DNA of 64,000 nt from Paulinella micropora (lineage: Eukaryota > Cercozoa > Imbricatea > Euglyphida). The stretch covers positions 844,914 through 908,913 of the forward strand of contig BJOX01000121.1 in the NCBI GenBank assembly GCA_009731375.1. Reading direction: 5' to 3'. Position numbers and translations under genes: made by a program. Numbering within the stretch: position 1 is the stretch's first letter; every line of letters begins with the position of its first letter. Positions 63,996 through 64,000 of the stretch are shown here, piece by piece. Under the pieces are notes generated by a model. It saw only the letters and a list, made by a program, of their open reading frames with translations. It made no database searches and had not been told where the DNA came from.

Positions 63996-64000
63996 GAAGC

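Overview
The window looks like nuclear DNA of a unicellular eukaryote, probably a protist or alga; I cannot name the species. The signs are GT-AG introns, several classes of eukaryotic transposable elements broken by one another, a 350-bp satellite, kilobases of microsatellite, and gene families common in protists (F-box/LRR, RI-type LRR, an RHS/Crinkler-like NTPase). Many assembly gaps are runs of exactly ten N beside homopolymers or microsatellites, so order and distance across them are uncertain.

Positions 1 to about 13,100 are different in kind: AT-rich, gene-dense and intronless. They hold the right part of an integrated Polinton-like virus or virophage. Its structural module reads rightward: packaging ATPase, small basic proteins, a coiled-coil protein, an adenain-like protease, a penton-type minor capsid protein, a double-jelly-roll-type major capsid protein and a fibre-like protein. 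Its replication module reads leftward: two proteins with a DUF3820-like domain, a 1333-aa protein-primed-type DNA polymerase B and a GIY-YIG nuclease. The modules converge on a hairpin at 7069-7087. Most viral genes carry a TATA-like box within about 5-20 nt of the ATG. The left end of the virus lies outside the window.

Positions 13,100-16,400 carry dispersed repeats, arrays of the palindrome TCAATGCATGCATTGA and two divergent transposase fragments. Positions 16,400-21,730 are a compact intronless block (two unknown proteins, a kinase-like protein, an F-box/LRR gene with an internal TGA). A gene starting at 22,055 is broken twice: by a 5.45-kb transposon (22,089-27,540, 98-bp terminal inverted repeats, GAAT target duplication) carrying a SET-like domain, a transposase-like core and a RanBP2-type zinc finger, and by a 217-bp MITE (27,776-27,992). 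Removing both elements restores an open frame across both junctions. A protein built of 79-residue repeats follows (28,437-30,155), then a degenerate Ty1/copia element on the minus strand (about 30,180-36,900) that contains a second copy of the same MITE.

Positions 37,362-38,445 hold three tightly packed short ORFs. After an LRR pseudogene and (CTAT)n arrays come a decayed transposon (42,157-44,665), a frameshifted piggyBac element with TTAA ends (44,674-47,608), an RHS/Crinkler-like P-loop NTPase (48,635-50,233) with a coiled-coil ORF upstream, and a LINE fragment.

The last 11 kb is a second copia element split between protease and integrase by a roughly 10-kb insertion (53,514-63,536) with about 200-bp terminal inverted repeats and an ATCG target duplication. 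Inside it is the most unusual structure in the window: LRR exons of 84 and 90 nt on alternating strands, paired tail to tail around a shared GGTACC palindrome that supplies the splice donor for both, with a GC-rich palindrome at the opposite junctions. Huge (CTA)n and (TAGGGG)n arrays and the 350-bp satellite fill the rest.
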